Shown: positions 17,560 through 27,878, counted from the first letter of the stretch. The stretch is 64,000 nt of DNA from Paenibacillus_D tarimensis_A (GCA_041281825.1 CP166298.1:1612001-1676000); one strand, 5' to 3'. Made by a program: numbers and translations. Notes: generated from the sequence alone by a model not told the origin.

Positions 17560-18543
17560 ATGATGATAACCGATACATCCAATACCGATGCACGATCGCT
17601 GGAACTCAAAGATGAAGCGAATAAAGAAATGGAAGCGGGTTCATTCTTTAATAGACGAAGGTTTAATCAGAATAAGCCGCTGATTGTAATGTTCATTCCT
17701 GTGATTATCTATTATGTCGTTTTTAAATTCGTCCCTCTGGGTGGATCGATTATCGCCTTTAAAGATTATAATTTCGCTGATGGAATATTGGGAAGCCCTT
17801 GGGTCGGTCTGGATAATTTCAACTATTTGTTTTCAAATTATCAGATGATCCAGGTTGTCCGGAATACCCTCATGCTGAGCATGCTGAATGTCTTTATCGG
17901 TTTTCCGTTTCCGATCATTTTGGCCATACTCTTAAATGAAATCCGAAAAAAGTGGTTCAAGAGTACGGTTCAGACGCTTGTGTTTATTCCTCATTTCCTG
18001 AATTGGGTAATTGTAGGCGGTCTGGTGGTTACGGTTTTTTCGTTGGAAACCGGAATTATTAACCGCATCATTGAAGGTATTACGGGCGAACCTTTCCCTT
18101 TTCTTTTTAACGAGTCCTCATGGATTGCCATTTTTGTAGGTTCGACGATTTGGAAAGGCGCCGGGTTTGCGGCAGTAATTTATTTGGCGGCATTAACGAC
18201 GATCGATCCCAGTTTATACGAAGCGGCTAATATGGATGGCGCAAATAAATTCAGACAAATATGGCATGTTACGCTTCCGGGCATTCGAACGACGATCATA
18301 CTTATCTTCATTATCAACATAGGCCATGTCATGGAGGTTGGGTTCGATCAGGCTTATGTTCTTCAGAACCCTGTGGTCAAGAACGTTTCGGAGGTGATTC
18401 AAACCTGGAATTTCAAAGTCGGTTTGGGTGCCGGACAGTTTAGTTACGGGGCCGCGCTCGGCTTATTCGAATCCGTTATCGGTTTCATACTTGTCATAAC
18501 CGCAAACCGGATCGCAAGAAAATTCAAACAAGGTCTATGGTAG
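17560..18543 (+). CDS. CUT1-family sugar ABC transporter permease 1
   Basis: The 327-aa product has six predicted membrane segments. A soluble N-terminal ~45 residues precede PLIVMFIPVIIYYVVFKFVP. The cytoplasmic EAA loop is YEAANMDGANKFRQIWHVTL, where the ATPase docks. It resembles LplB/UgpA-type permeases typical of Paenibacillus oligosaccharide importers. AGAAAGGTGA precedes the ATG (a second ATG follows directly). It overlaps the next reading frame closely and works with the permease at 18555 and the lipoprotein at 19543. No ATPase gene is present, so a shared MsmK-like ATPase elsewhere is expected. Confidence 0.92.
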   Translation: MMITDTSNTDARSLELKDEANKEMEAGSFFNRRRFNQNKPLIVMFIPVIIYYVVFKFVPLGGSIIAFKDYNFADGILGSPWVGLDNFNYLFSNYQMIQVVRNTLMLSMLNVFIGFPFPIILAILLNEIRKKWFKSTVQTLVFIPHFLNWVIVGGLVVTVFSLETGIINRIIEGITGEPFPFLFNESSWIAIFVGSTIWKGAGFAAVIYLAALTTIDPSLYEAANMDGANKFRQIWHVTLPGIRTTIILIFIINIGHVMEVGFDQAYVLQNPVVKNVSEVIQTWNFKVGLGAGQFSYGAALGLFESVIGFILVITANRIARKFKQGLW

Positions 18544-18554
18544 GAGGCGGCAAA

Positions 18555-19430
18555 ATGAGAGTACCTATCGGCGAAAAGATATTTTACGTTTTCAATTACG
18601 GGATTCTCCTGTTAGCGGGCTTGAGCTGCATACTTCCCCTCATTCATCTTGTGGCATTGTCATTAAGCAGCAGTGACGCCATTGTTTCCGGGAAAGTAGG
18701 TTTGTGGCCCGCAGAGTTATCATGGGCTTCGTATCAAAATCTGCTGAAGGGCACCAACATTGTTGTTGCATTCCGAAACAGCGTCATTCTCACCGTCGTT
18801 GGAACCGCGCTCAGTATGTTCTTTACCATTCTGGCTGCATACCCGTTATCCAAAAGTTATTTTTACATGCGAAAGTCCTTTATGCTTACAATTATATTTA
18901 CAATGTTATTTCCGGTCGGTCTGATCCCGAATTACTTATTGATTAGAGGTTTGGATCTGGTAAATACTTACTGGGCGATATGGTTAATCTTGTTGATTAA
19001 AGTTTACTATATGCTCATTCTGCGCTCGTTCCTCCAGAATATTCCGGAAGAGCTGGAAGAAGCGGCGAGGATTGACGGCTGCGGGGAATGGAAGATTATA
19101 TTGACAATCGTTCTTCCGTTGTCCGTTCCTGTCCTCGTGACCCTTTCGCTATTCTATGGTGTCGATCAATGGAACGGTTTCTACCATGTGTTGATCTATA
19201 TTAACGACTCCGACAAATTTAATTTGTCTGTCGTCGTGCAGAACATGATTCGAAGCCAGTCGCTGTTGCAGGAAATGGGCCAGCTCAATCCGGAAGACTT
19301 TTCGAGGATTTCTTCCGAATCCATTAAAGCTTCCGGCGTTATCGTCATGACGCTGCCAATGCTTGCAATATATCCTTTTCTGCAGAAATATTTCATGAAA
19401 GGCGTCATGCTCGGTGCGGTAAAAGGATGA
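18555..19430 (+). CDS. CUT1-family sugar ABC transporter permease 2
   Basis: The product has 291 residues from ATG 18555, chosen because TAGGAGG lies seven bases before it. An in-frame ATG at 18537 overlaps the previous stop and lacks a site. Six membrane segments are predicted. The EAA motif is LEEAARIDGCGEWKIILTIV. It is of the LplC/YtcP type and pairs with the preceding permease in the membrane. Confidence 0.92.
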   Translation: MRVPIGEKIFYVFNYGILLLAGLSCILPLIHLVALSLSSSDAIVSGKVGLWPAELSWASYQNLLKGTNIVVAFRNSVILTVVGTALSMFFTILAAYPLSKSYFYMRKSFMLTIIFTMLFPVGLIPNYLLIRGLDLVNTYWAIWLILLIKVYYMLILRSFLQNIPEELEEAARIDGCGEWKIILTIVLPLSVPVLVTLSLFYGVDQWNGFYHVLIYINDSDKFNLSVVVQNMIRSQSLLQEMGQLNPEDFSRISSESIKASGVIVMTLPMLAIYPFLQKYFMKGVMLGAVKG

Positions 19431-19542
19431 GCGAGGGTCATATTCCATTGAAAGGGGGAATGCGGCAAGCGATCGCAGCGAGTGCGGCATGAAGCAGGAA
19501 GAAGAACTGTATCGGTTATCATTCATAGGGAGGTTGGCGAGT

Positions 19543-21192
19543 ATGAAAAGAAAGACGTTAAAAAAAGTACTAATGATTTCGGCTATTCTTGCACTTGTTT
19601 TGTCCGCCTGCAGCAAATCGGGCGGCTCGAATCCGCCGGCCAATAATCCGGGAAACGACGACCCGGCGGTGAACCCGGCAGACAACGTCACCGAAGCCAG
19701 GGGCAGCATCACCGTCTCCACCTACGATAACAACCAGGTACCTGCCGAAGAAGGCTCTTATACAGACAACCGCTGGACGAGATGGATGAATGAGAATGGA
19801 CCGGTTGACGTCACTTTTGTGCCGATTCCGCGTTCGGAATCGCAGCAGAAATTCAGCACTCTGTTTGCTGCAGGAGATGCGCCGGACCTGATTTTGGAAT
19901 TCGACAATTCCTTCCGTAATCTGTTATGGTCGCAGAAACAGCTTATGCCGCTCGACGATCTCATCGAACAGCATAGTACGGAATACAAAGCGTTGCTGGA
20001 GAAGTTCCCGGAGCTGAGGAAGCTCGGCACTAAGCCGGACGGAAAATTGTATGATATCGGAAGAGTCATCCCTACACAGGTTTTGGCTTCGGTCGTGATC
20101 CGAAAAGACTGGCTGGATAAGCTTGGGCTTGAAGTTCCGGAAACTGTGGACGATTTGTACGAAGTGGCCTACGCTTTCGCCAACGAGGATCCGGATGAGA
20201 ACGGTAAAAAAGATACATTCGGCATTAACTTGAGTTCGTTCTCCCATTATATTATAGATGGCATGTTCGGAAACGATATGTTTGTCATTGAAGACGGACA
20301 ATTGGTAAGACCGTTTGACCGGATTCAGCCTGCGGCCGATTTCAAGAAAAAACTGTTTGAGAACGGTATCGTTGATAAAGACTTTTTGACGGATAAAAAC
20401 GGACAAAAAGCGCAGCAGGATTTCGCAAGCGGCAAGCTCGGCATTTATGTCGCCTATAAAACAGAAGTGAAGAAAAATTATGAGATACTGAAGAAGAACG
20501 ATCCGAATGCGCAAATTATTCCGATTGCTTTTCCCGCCTCTTCTTTCGGCACATTCGGCCCCGACTTCAATCCGCCGATTCAGAATCTCGGCGCCGTTAA
20601 TGCGAACGCGAAGGATCCGGCGGCCGTTATCAAATACATTGACTTTATGATCAAACCGTCTACGGCGGAATATTTCGAATATGGCGAGGAAGGGGTTCAT
20701 CACTCCAAAGACGCTAACGGTTGCCCGGCTCCGATCGATCCGGAAAAGAATAAAAATGAGATCGGTTATAATGTTTATTACAAGATGCCTATCTCCACAT
20801 ATGTTTTAAAGCAATGCCTGATTGACGGCGTATCGCCCGATTCGGATAACGAATTCGATCAGGAATGGATCGCCATTTCCAAAGAGATGAATGAACTATA
20901 TCTGGATCCGAACCGTCCAATGCCTGGTTTCACGCATGCAAAGCTAAGGCCTTCTCTGGAAAAAGAATTAACGATGACTTTCGAGGACGGCTGGAACACG
21001 ATGCATGATTTAATGTTAAGGGCCGTTGTCAGCGGAAAATCTTATACGACAGATCAAGCAATGAAAGATTTGCTCGATGCCTGGGATAAATCCGGCGGCA
21101 AGAAACTTGAAGAATGGTATGCAGACTGGTATCAGGAAAACAAAGATAAGTGGATCTTTATGAAAGACCTGTATACAATTAAATTCGAATGA
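19543..21192 (+). CDS. Extracellular solute-binding lipoprotein
   Basis: The product has 549 residues from ATG 19543, with GGGAGG nine bases before it. The signal peptide ends in the lipobox LALVLSACSKSG, so it is lipid-anchored on the outer face of the membrane. The mature protein begins with a Gly/Asn/Pro linker and has the fold of large family 1 binding proteins of Paenibacillus (LplA type), for example FAAGDAPDLILEFDNS and DENGKKDTFGINL. It delivers an oligosaccharide to the permeases just upstream. The ligand is unknown. The neighbouring secreted GH39-like enzyme suggests a glycan fragment. Confidence 0.92.
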   Translation: MKRKTLKKVLMISAILALVLSACSKSGGSNPPANNPGNDDPAVNPADNVTEARGSITVSTYDNNQVPAEEGSYTDNRWTRWMNENGPVDVTFVPIPRSESQQKFSTLFAAGDAPDLILEFDNSFRNLLWSQKQLMPLDDLIEQHSTEYKALLEKFPELRKLGTKPDGKLYDIGRVIPTQVLASVVIRKDWLDKLGLEVPETVDDLYEVAYAFANEDPDENGKKDTFGINLSSFSHYIIDGMFGNDMFVIEDGQLVRPFDRIQPAADFKKKLFENGIVDKDFLTDKNGQKAQQDFASGKLGIYVAYKTEVKKNYEILKKNDPNAQIIPIAFPASSFGTFGPDFNPPIQNLGAVNANAKDPAAVIKYIDFMIKPSTAEYFEYGEEGVHHSKDANGCPAPIDPEKNKNEIGYNVYYKMPISTYVLKQCLIDGVSPDSDNEFDQEWIAISKEMNELYLDPNRPMPGFTHAKLRPSLEKELTMTFEDGWNTMHDLMLRAVVSGKSYTTDQAMKDLLDAWDKSGGKKLEEWYADWYQENKDKWIFMKDLYTIKFE

Positions 21193-21222
21193 TGGATGTG
21201 TTGATCAGCTTCTTAGAATAAA

Positions 21223-21259
21223 TTCCGGGGGAAGAGCAGATATCGGCCTTACCCCGGAA
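21223..21259 (+). other. Intergenic hairpin without T tract
   Basis: TTCCGGGG (21223-21230) and CCCCGGAA (21252-21259) form an 8-bp GC-rich stem between the lipoprotein gene and the large secreted enzyme gene. With no T tract it may stabilise or process the mRNA rather than terminate. Confidence 0.5.
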
Positions 21260-21287
21260 ACATCCCAATCCGGAAGGATATGACGAT

Positions 21288-24200
21288 ATGCTCAATAAGA
21301 CAAGTAAAGTGATGTGCATCCTATTGATGTTGAGCAGTCTTATTCTCTTTAGTACTGGAAGCGCAATCATTGCCAATGATGGAGGCGAACCCCCTCCACA
21401 ACAACTCACAGTTGCAGAAGTCAAAGCAAGCTCATGGACTGCGAGCAACCGGATGCCCGAAAATACGATTGACGGCATCGTTGGCGGAGAAAGCAGATGG
21501 GTGGCTCAGAATATAGGAGACTGGATTAGATTCGACCTTGGTGCGGCAAGAAAAATAAGCAGCGTTGACATTGCATGGGTTGAAGGGCGGCAATGGTATT
21601 ACGATATCGAGGTGTCGAAGGATGGCAGCAACTGGGTTCCGGTCATCCAGTACGATCCCGAGGGAACTGAAGGGAAAAGCGGGGGGACCGGCGGAATTTT
21701 CGAGCCGAATGCGATCGGCGGCGAATTGGCCCGTTATGTGAAAATAACCAATCATGGCAACAGTCTGACCAATCCTTTGCAAAATACGTATATCGGCATC
21801 TATGAAGTTGTCATTATGGGGACGGAGCTCGGTGAATCCAGCGATGACGCTTCATTGACCGGAATCAGAATCGACGGTTCGGATCTCCAAATGTTTGAAG
21901 CGGATCTACTGCGTTACGATCTGATTCTGAACGATTCAAGCAGTGTACCCGTTGTCGAGGCTGTCTATGGAAATCCGAATGCGATCGTGAACATTACGCA
22001 GGCGGATAAACTTCCTGGAGTAGCGGTCATCGATGTGACTTCCGAAGATTACAGCAACCATAATCAATATAAGGTGAATTTTATTTCTCCGGCATATACG
22101 ATCCAATCGGTTCATGCGTCCCGTTCCGATCCGGGCTTCGGTCCGGAGCTTACGCTTGACCTTGATTACGGCAGCAATTGGAAGGTGGAAGGCAAAGGGC
22201 ATTATTTGCAGTACGAGTTAAACACCGTTCAAAATATAAACAGTGTGGCTATCGCATGGTCGAGCGGCAACGAGAGAATCTTTTATTTTGACGTACTCAC
22301 CTCATTGGATGGTGACAACTGGCATCAAGCTTACCGGGGCGAGAGCAGCGGCACCACACTCGATTTAGAAACATATTCGTTTCCGAATATCGAAGCCAAA
22401 TATGTTAGAATCGTTGGCAACGGAAACAATGTGACGGCCTATAACTCGATATTTGAAATCGTTATATACGCGCAATCCGATCGTGGTGAAATTCCCATTC
22501 GCACGTTATATCAGGGGCCTGTGAAGCTTCAATTAATGTCGGATAAAACGGGCTATATTTTCACTCATCCGGAGCAGCCCGTATTCGATTTGAAGACGAT
22601 GAATATTGGAGATGCGGCAGAGGAGTTCACCATCGTATACAGCGTATTCAGTTCAAACGGCAGAAAAGTCATTTCTGAAACCATACCGTTAAATATGAAC
22701 AGATGGTCGAGCCTGGCTCAGCAATTATTGCTTCCGCTGGATATGAAGGGAGTATTTACACTTAAACTGAATCTTTACAATAGCGGCGGTCTCTTGCTGG
22801 AGAAGAGCATCCCCTTCAGCCGGATCACCGAGAATGCAGAAGGACCGGGAAGAGACTTCTTTGGCGTTAATACTCATCTTCATACCGGCACTGGAGACAT
22901 CGATAAGACGCTTGAAGTTGCAGCCATGTCCGGCACCGGCTGGATAAGAGATTCCGGGTATTGGAGCAGGGCGGAAACGGTGAAGGGTGTCGTAGAAATA
23001 CAGCCTGTTTGGGATGAGTATGTCAACAAAGCTGTTGAAAAAGGGCTTAAACCGTTATATCTGTTGGCATATGGTAACATACATTACGGCCGACACGCAC
23101 CGACAACACCGGAGAATATTGCAGGATATGTTAATTATGCAAGCACTATCGCCGCACATTTTGCAGGAAGGATCAATCATTTCGAGGTATGGAACGAATT
23201 TAACGGAGGACTGGGCAATCCGGATCTGCATCCGCCTGAGGTCTATGCCGAATTGCTGAAAGCGACCTATCCCGCTGTTAAAGCCGCCAATCCGGATGCT
23301 TTTGTCATTGGCGGTGTCACCGCGGGAGTTCCGCTCGAATGGCTGGAGAGAATCCTGCAGGCCGGGGCGTTCGATTATATGGATGCGGTATCCATTCACC
23401 CTTATATGCACCCTGCAAGCCCGGAGAGCCGAAACTTCCTGGCCACGCTTGAAGACGTAAGAGATTTGTTTGAAAAGTATGGAGGTCCGAAGCCGATCTG
23501 GATTACGGAAATAGGCTGGCCGACGCATACGACAGGGAGCGGCGTATCGCCCTTGGAATCCGCCAACTATGCCGTAAGAACCCATGTGATCGGCTTGGCA
23601 TCGGGTATTCCGGACCATATCTTCTGGTACGATATGCAGAATGACGGGAACAGCCCTACCGATCCCGAGCATAATTTTGGACTTGTAACGGCGGACCGTT
23701 CCCAAATACCGTTTGCAGCTAAAGAAAATTATGCTGCGTACAGCGCAATGACCGATAAATTGGCCGGTGCCGCCTTTGTGCGCAGTTACGAGCCGAATCC
23801 AAACACAAGAATATATCATTTTCACCGGGCTTCCGATAACAAAGCGGTGATCGCAGCATGGACATTACAGGGGATGGAAACGTTCGGATTTGAAGCGGAC
23901 TCCGGTTCCCTCATCGAAATGTCGGATATTTTCGGGAATAACCTATTGTCGGGCTCCGGAATAATTACAGCCACATTAACCGAAACACCTGTATATATTG
24001 AGGGAAATTTTACAAATCTGAATTTGGCGGAAGCGGGGTATGAGTTGGATAAGATGTTCGTCAACGCACTTGCCGACGAAACATTTGATATCTCCATGCT
24101 TTCGTCCAATGGGTTTAACGGGGGGATGGACGTGATCACGACCGACTTCCCGGACGGATGGATTCTGGCCCAGAAGGGTGACGTTATTGACGGACGCGTT

Positions 24201-25517
24201 CCCATGAAAGTGAAAACATCGTCCAATGCGGACAATACGGCACACGAGTTGTATTTCTATGTAACTTCAAACGGTTATACCCATACCCGATTGGCGGTCA
24301 ACGTGTATTTAAGCGATCGGCTTTTCTCGACGGAATTGAGTACGAGACCTGCAGACCGCTTTGGATACGAATGGGAAATGGAATTGGAATTAACCAACTA
24401 TTCGAGCATGCGAACGATTAATGCGATGTATGAAATGATGGAGCCTGCCGAATGGAGCAACGCTGTCGGTCAGATTGAAGCGAGTATCGGACCGGGTGCC
24501 GTAGAGACCGTATCGATTACCGTACCGGAGAAAATTGCCGATTCGGAAAGAAAGGCCGACTACAAAGTCACAGCAGACGAAGAAAGCGAGTCGGTCAGCA
24601 AAACCTTGGACTTCCTGCACGCTTTCAATGAATCGAAGGCCATCAGTGTGGACGGCACGGATACGAACAATGAATGGTCGGGAGCCGTGCCGTTCGTACT
24701 CGATACCGAGGAGAAAGTGGTAAGAATTGAAGATTGGGGAGGAACAAGCGACCTCAGCGGCAGAGGGTCGCTGAAATGGGATAACAGCCATTTCTATATG
24801 ATTGTTGAGGTTGAGGATAATATACACGATCAAACCGGTACGGACGGCGGCATATGGTCGGGTGACAGCATTCAGTTTGCGGTTGATCCGGGATTGCTGG
24901 AAGGCGGACAGAATTCGGGATACAGTGAAATCGGAATGGCGCTTTCCGAAGGCGGAATCGAAGTCTGGCGATGGAGTGCTCCGCTCGGAATGGCTGCGGG
25001 TGAAATGAATCATACGCAAGCAATTGTAAGCCGAACCGGTACGAAAACAACGTACGAAATTTCCATTCCATGGAGTGAACTGCTGCCTGGGCAGTTATCC
25101 GTTAAACCCGGGGATTCGATCGGCTTCTCGCTTCTGATTAACGACAACGACGGCAGCGGCAGACGAGGTTGGATGGAATACGGCGGCGGCATCGGCTCCT
25201 CCAAAAATCCTTCATTATTCAAGGAATTGCACATGCTGGAGAGGGTAAGCGTCGAAGCACTGCTGCGGCTGCTCAGCAGTTATGCGGCCTCCGGAGAGCT
25301 CTCCAAATCAATGTATAACGATCTTTCGAACTTGTTGAAATCAGCCCAAAATCAGTATAACAAGGGCTCAGTTCCCAAAGCGATTGAAACGGTTGAGAAA
25401 TTTCTGTCCGTGTTGAAGAATGAGAATAGAATATCGGAGGTTTCCGCAAACGCAAAAGAAGTGTTGAACAGCGGCGCTTCCGCGCTAATCCGGCATTGGT
25501 CGGAATGTAATAATTAA
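21288..25517 (+). CDS. Secreted multidomain GH39-like glycoside hydrolase
   Basis: The 1409-aa product has a signal peptide (about 1-29). Then come a discoidin (F5/8 type C) domain at about 35-180 (SSWTASNRMPENTIDG), a cadherin-like/bacterial Ig segment about 185-260, and a second discoidin domain about 270-395. A clan GH-A barrel spans about 520-860. In the barrel, EVWNEFNGG holds the likely acid/base E637, and WITEIGWP the nucleophile E741. A CBM9/DOMON-like domain follows near 1120-1330 (SLKWDNSHFYMIVEVEDN), then a helical tail. Barrel motifs are closest to GH39, the family of PslG, an EPS hydrolase. It shares this domain with the protein at 58301. The substrate is not known. Confidence 0.85.
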   Translation: MLNKTSKVMCILLMLSSLILFSTGSAIIANDGGEPPPQQLTVAEVKASSWTASNRMPENTIDGIVGGESRWVAQNIGDWIRFDLGAARKISSVDIAWVEGRQWYYDIEVSKDGSNWVPVIQYDPEGTEGKSGGTGGIFEPNAIGGELARYVKITNHGNSLTNPLQNTYIGIYEVVIMGTELGESSDDASLTGIRIDGSDLQMFEADLLRYDLILNDSSSVPVVEAVYGNPNAIVNITQADKLPGVAVIDVTSEDYSNHNQYKVNFISPAYTIQSVHASRSDPGFGPELTLDLDYGSNWKVEGKGHYLQYELNTVQNINSVAIAWSSGNERIFYFDVLTSLDGDNWHQAYRGESSGTTLDLETYSFPNIEAKYVRIVGNGNNVTAYNSIFEIVIYAQSDRGEIPIRTLYQGPVKLQLMSDKTGYIFTHPEQPVFDLKTMNIGDAAEEFTIVYSVFSSNGRKVISETIPLNMNRWSSLAQQLLLPLDMKGVFTLKLNLYNSGGLLLEKSIPFSRITENAEGPGRDFFGVNTHLHTGTGDIDKTLEVAAMSGTGWIRDSGYWSRAETVKGVVEIQPVWDEYVNKAVEKGLKPLYLLAYGNIHYGRHAPTTPENIAGYVNYASTIAAHFAGRINHFEVWNEFNGGLGNPDLHPPEVYAELLKATYPAVKAANPDAFVIGGVTAGVPLEWLERILQAGAFDYMDAVSIHPYMHPASPESRNFLATLEDVRDLFEKYGGPKPIWITEIGWPTHTTGSGVSPLESANYAVRTHVIGLASGIPDHIFWYDMQNDGNSPTDPEHNFGLVTADRSQIPFAAKENYAAYSAMTDKLAGAAFVRSYEPNPNTRIYHFHRASDNKAVIAAWTLQGMETFGFEADSGSLIEMSDIFGNNLLSGSGIITATLTETPVYIEGNFTNLNLAEAGYELDKMFVNALADETFDISMLSSNGFNGGMDVITTDFPDGWILAQKGDVIDGRVPMKVKTSSNADNTAHELYFYVTSNGYTHTRLAVNVYLSDRLFSTELSTRPADRFGYEWEMELELTNYSSMRTINAMYEMMEPAEWSNAVGQIEASIGPGAVETVSITVPEKIADSERKADYKVTADEESESVSKTLDFLHAFNESKAISVDGTDTNNEWSGAVPFVLDTEEKVVRIEDWGGTSDLSGRGSLKWDNSHFYMIVEVEDNIHDQTGTDGGIWSGDSIQFAVDPGLLEGGQNSGYSEIGMALSEGGIEVWRWSAPLGMAAGEMNHTQAIVSRTGTKTTYEISIPWSELLPGQLSVKPGDSIGFSLLINDNDGSGRRGWMEYGGGIGSSKNPSLFKELHMLERVSVEALLRLLSSYAASGELSKSMYNDLSNLLKSAQNQYNKGSVPKAIETVEKFLSVLKNENRISEVSANAKEVLNSGASALIRHWSECNN

Positions 25518-25526
25518 GCTGAACGG

Positions 25527-25554
25527 GCGCCCTATCAATTCATTGATAGGGCGC
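25527..25554 (+). other. Perfect intergenic hairpin
   Basis: GCGCCCTATCAA and TTGATAGGGCGC (12-bp arms, 4-base loop) lie between the secreted enzyme and the 597-aa gene. There is no T tract. It could be an attenuator or an mRNA-stabilising structure. Confidence 0.6.
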
Positions 25555-25583
25555 TTACGGCATTAACGGGAGGTCATATACAC

Positions 25584-27377
25584 ATGATGCAAACAATGGA
25601 AAAGCTGGAACGATACTTAAACCAGTTGGAGCCTTCAGCCGAATTTCTTCCGACCCTTGTCACAAAGCAGACGTATTTGGATCTTCTGGAAATCGTCTTT
25701 CATACCTATTCGGCCGATCAGATTTATTCGAGGACAAAATTCAACGGTGAATATATGGATCTGCAGACGTATTCCAGGTTGACCAGTGTTCTGGCTTGTT
25801 TGCTTTCCGGCGGAAGGGTACCGGAACATAGAGGGCTGCTGGAACGAATGATGTCCGAATGCTGCAAAGAAATTCAACTGCTGCAGGGCGATGTCATATC
25901 CGATTTTGCGGTAAAAGAAATCATGCTTGCCTATAAGCTCATTAAGAAAAGGGCTTCCGTCAACAAACTGGAGGAATGGCGGGAGGCGCTTTCCCGCATC
26001 GATCCATTCAACCAATACTTATTTACCATTCGCGATGTGAATGATGAAAAAATGACGGATCTTCATAATATCAACGTTTACAATATGGTCGGAGAATTTT
26101 TGCGGGAAACGGAGGGCTTAACGGATTCAAGCTCCTATTTTGCCGTTCATTGGCCGTACCAGTTGAAAAAGTTCGATGCTTATGGTATGTACATGGATCC
26201 GGGCTGTCCGATGCTGTATGATCTCACAACACGCTGCCAAATCCAACTCATGATGAAACACGGATATGAAGGTCCCTTTGCGGAGCAATTGGATGGAAAA
26301 CTAGCAAAGGCCGGTTTGATGACTTTGTTCACCCAATCATCCGCCTATGAATTTCCCTATGGAGGCCGAAGCAACCAGTTTTTGTTTAACGAGGCTTTGA
26401 TCGCCGCGAACTGTGAATTTGAAGCTGTACGCTATAAGAAAAAGGGCAATCCCCGGATCGCAGGCGCGTTTAAAAGGTCGGGGCACCTGGCAGTTATTGC
26501 GGTTAAGCGATGGTTGGATATTGCGCCGCCGCGGCATATTAAGAATTTCTACCCGATCGAAAGCCGCTGGGGAACGGAAGCTTACGGTTACTATGATAAA
26601 TATATGATTACATTTGGCGCATTTTTGGCGTTAGCCTATTATTTTGCGGACGATTCGATTGCCGAAGCGCCTTGTCCTGCCGAAAGGGGCGGTTACGTTC
26701 TTGAAACCTCTGAACATTTTCATAAAATATTTGCGGGTGCGGGCGGGTATTCGATTGAGGTTGATACAAAGGCTGATCTGAAATATGATGCGACAGGTTT
26801 GGGACGCATTCACCGTTCGTCCATACCGACGGAACTCGGCCTATCTTCCCCGCTTTCGATGGGAGATGCCTATGAGTTGAATGACGGGATCGGCCGCGTC
26901 TTCGGTTCTATCTCTCCCGGTTGGGAAAACAGGGACGGCGGAATTCAATTTTTGAGTGAGATCAGTAATGGAATTAATAAAAGGTTGGCTATTTTTCATG
27001 AGAATGTCGAATTTACCGAATTTATGCTTGAAATAAGCGGCCTTCAGAGTTGGAGGGCGATCAGGCAGCTGTTCAAGCTAAGCGAAGAAGGCGTGCAGAT
27101 CCATATTGAACTCGTTGAACCGGCTGTTGAAAGAGTCTATTTGCAGCTACCGCTGCTCGTCGCGAATGGAATGGACAAAGCCGGCCTACATATCGGGCAA
27201 AATGCAATCACGGTTACGATGGGAAGGTATCAATATAAGGCTGTATTCGATGGCCGGCCTGTCGTAAGCGAGACGGTTTACGGCAACCGAAACGGTGAAT
27301 ACAGAATCGCGACTATCCAGTCCGAAGGTAGATATCTGTCTCTTAAACTGCAGCTTATTGATGCTTTAAAGCGATGA
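25584..27377 (+). CDS. Unrecognised 597-aa protein, possible toroid/beta-sandwich lyase or hydrolase
   Basis: GGGAGG precedes two adjacent ATG codons (25584, 25587). The product is soluble and has no signal peptide. The N-terminal ~350 residues look helical with blocks such as FPYGGRSNQFLFNEA and HWPYQLKKFDAYGMYMD. The C-terminal part (from about 400) is beta-rich. This layout resembles (alpha/alpha)6-toroid lyases and uronyl hydrolases, but no diagnostic motif of a named family could be identified. It is the last gene of the ABC/GH operon, so intracellular processing of the imported glycan is a reasonable guess. It could represent an unassigned carbohydrate-active family. Confidence 0.75.
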   Translation: MMQTMEKLERYLNQLEPSAEFLPTLVTKQTYLDLLEIVFHTYSADQIYSRTKFNGEYMDLQTYSRLTSVLACLLSGGRVPEHRGLLERMMSECCKEIQLLQGDVISDFAVKEIMLAYKLIKKRASVNKLEEWREALSRIDPFNQYLFTIRDVNDEKMTDLHNINVYNMVGEFLRETEGLTDSSSYFAVHWPYQLKKFDAYGMYMDPGCPMLYDLTTRCQIQLMMKHGYEGPFAEQLDGKLAKAGLMTLFTQSSAYEFPYGGRSNQFLFNEALIAANCEFEAVRYKKKGNPRIAGAFKRSGHLAVIAVKRWLDIAPPRHIKNFYPIESRWGTEAYGYYDKYMITFGAFLALAYYFADDSIAEAPCPAERGGYVLETSEHFHKIFAGAGGYSIEVDTKADLKYDATGLGRIHRSSIPTELGLSSPLSMGDAYELNDGIGRVFGSISPGWENRDGGIQFLSEISNGINKRLAIFHENVEFTEFMLEISGLQSWRAIRQLFKLSEEGVQIHIELVEPAVERVYLQLPLLVANGMDKAGLHIGQNAITVTMGRYQYKAVFDGRPVVSETVYGNRNGEYRIATIQSEGRYLSLKLQLIDALKR

Positions 27378-27607
27378 TTTTATTATAAGGGAATTAGTCG
27401 TACTGAATAGTTAAAAATAATTAATATCCTCGAATTATTCAATGAACTATTGTGTAGTAAGGAAGATACAGACACGGTCTTAATGCGTATATTTAGTTGT
27501 TCGACAGGAGTTGACAGCTTTTGTACGAAACATCATTTATAATAATTTGCTTAGTGAATTGCATGCTGTTTTCTGAAAATTTTCATAATTAATTTTCAAA
27601 AAAACAG

Positions 27608-27663
27608 TTTACAAAGTTATTCGATTTGAATTATAATCAAGTCGACAAATTCTCTCAATGAAT
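27608..27663 (+). promoter_or_regulatory. EPS promoter 2 with ATTC-N5-GAAT palindromes
   Basis: TTTACA (27608-27613) and TATAAT (27632-27637) have an 18-bp spacer filled by ATTCGATTTGAAT (27619-27631). A second site, ATTC-N7-GAAT at 27649-27663, is centred exactly 31 bp downstream, as in promoter 1 at 9378. The early transcribed bases (AAGTCGACAA) are also similar to promoter 1. It drives the EAR-galU operon with a leader of about 460 bases. Confidence 0.75.
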
Positions 27664-27878
27664 AATGTTTCCCGCAATCTTTCAATTGGTCGAAAGATGA
27701 CGAACGAGAAGTAGTTTAAAAGAATCGGTCATTTATTACAGTCTCTTTTTTTATTATAAAGTTCGCGAAATGAATAATATTATGGTCTCGATTGGAATAA
27801 CTTTCACTAATCGCTTGAGATGATCGACTAACCGGACAACCAGGAACAATAGTCAGACAATTCAGAAAATAAGTGGAC

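Noticed and set aside
19924..20703. Minus-strand ORF of 259 codons opposite the solute-binding protein gene
   Set aside because: It is an antisense shadow. The plus strand has a clear lipoprotein.
23055..23825. Minus-strand ORF of 256 codons opposite the GH39-like gene
   Set aside because: It is an antisense shadow of a catalytic domain, with no motif or start site.
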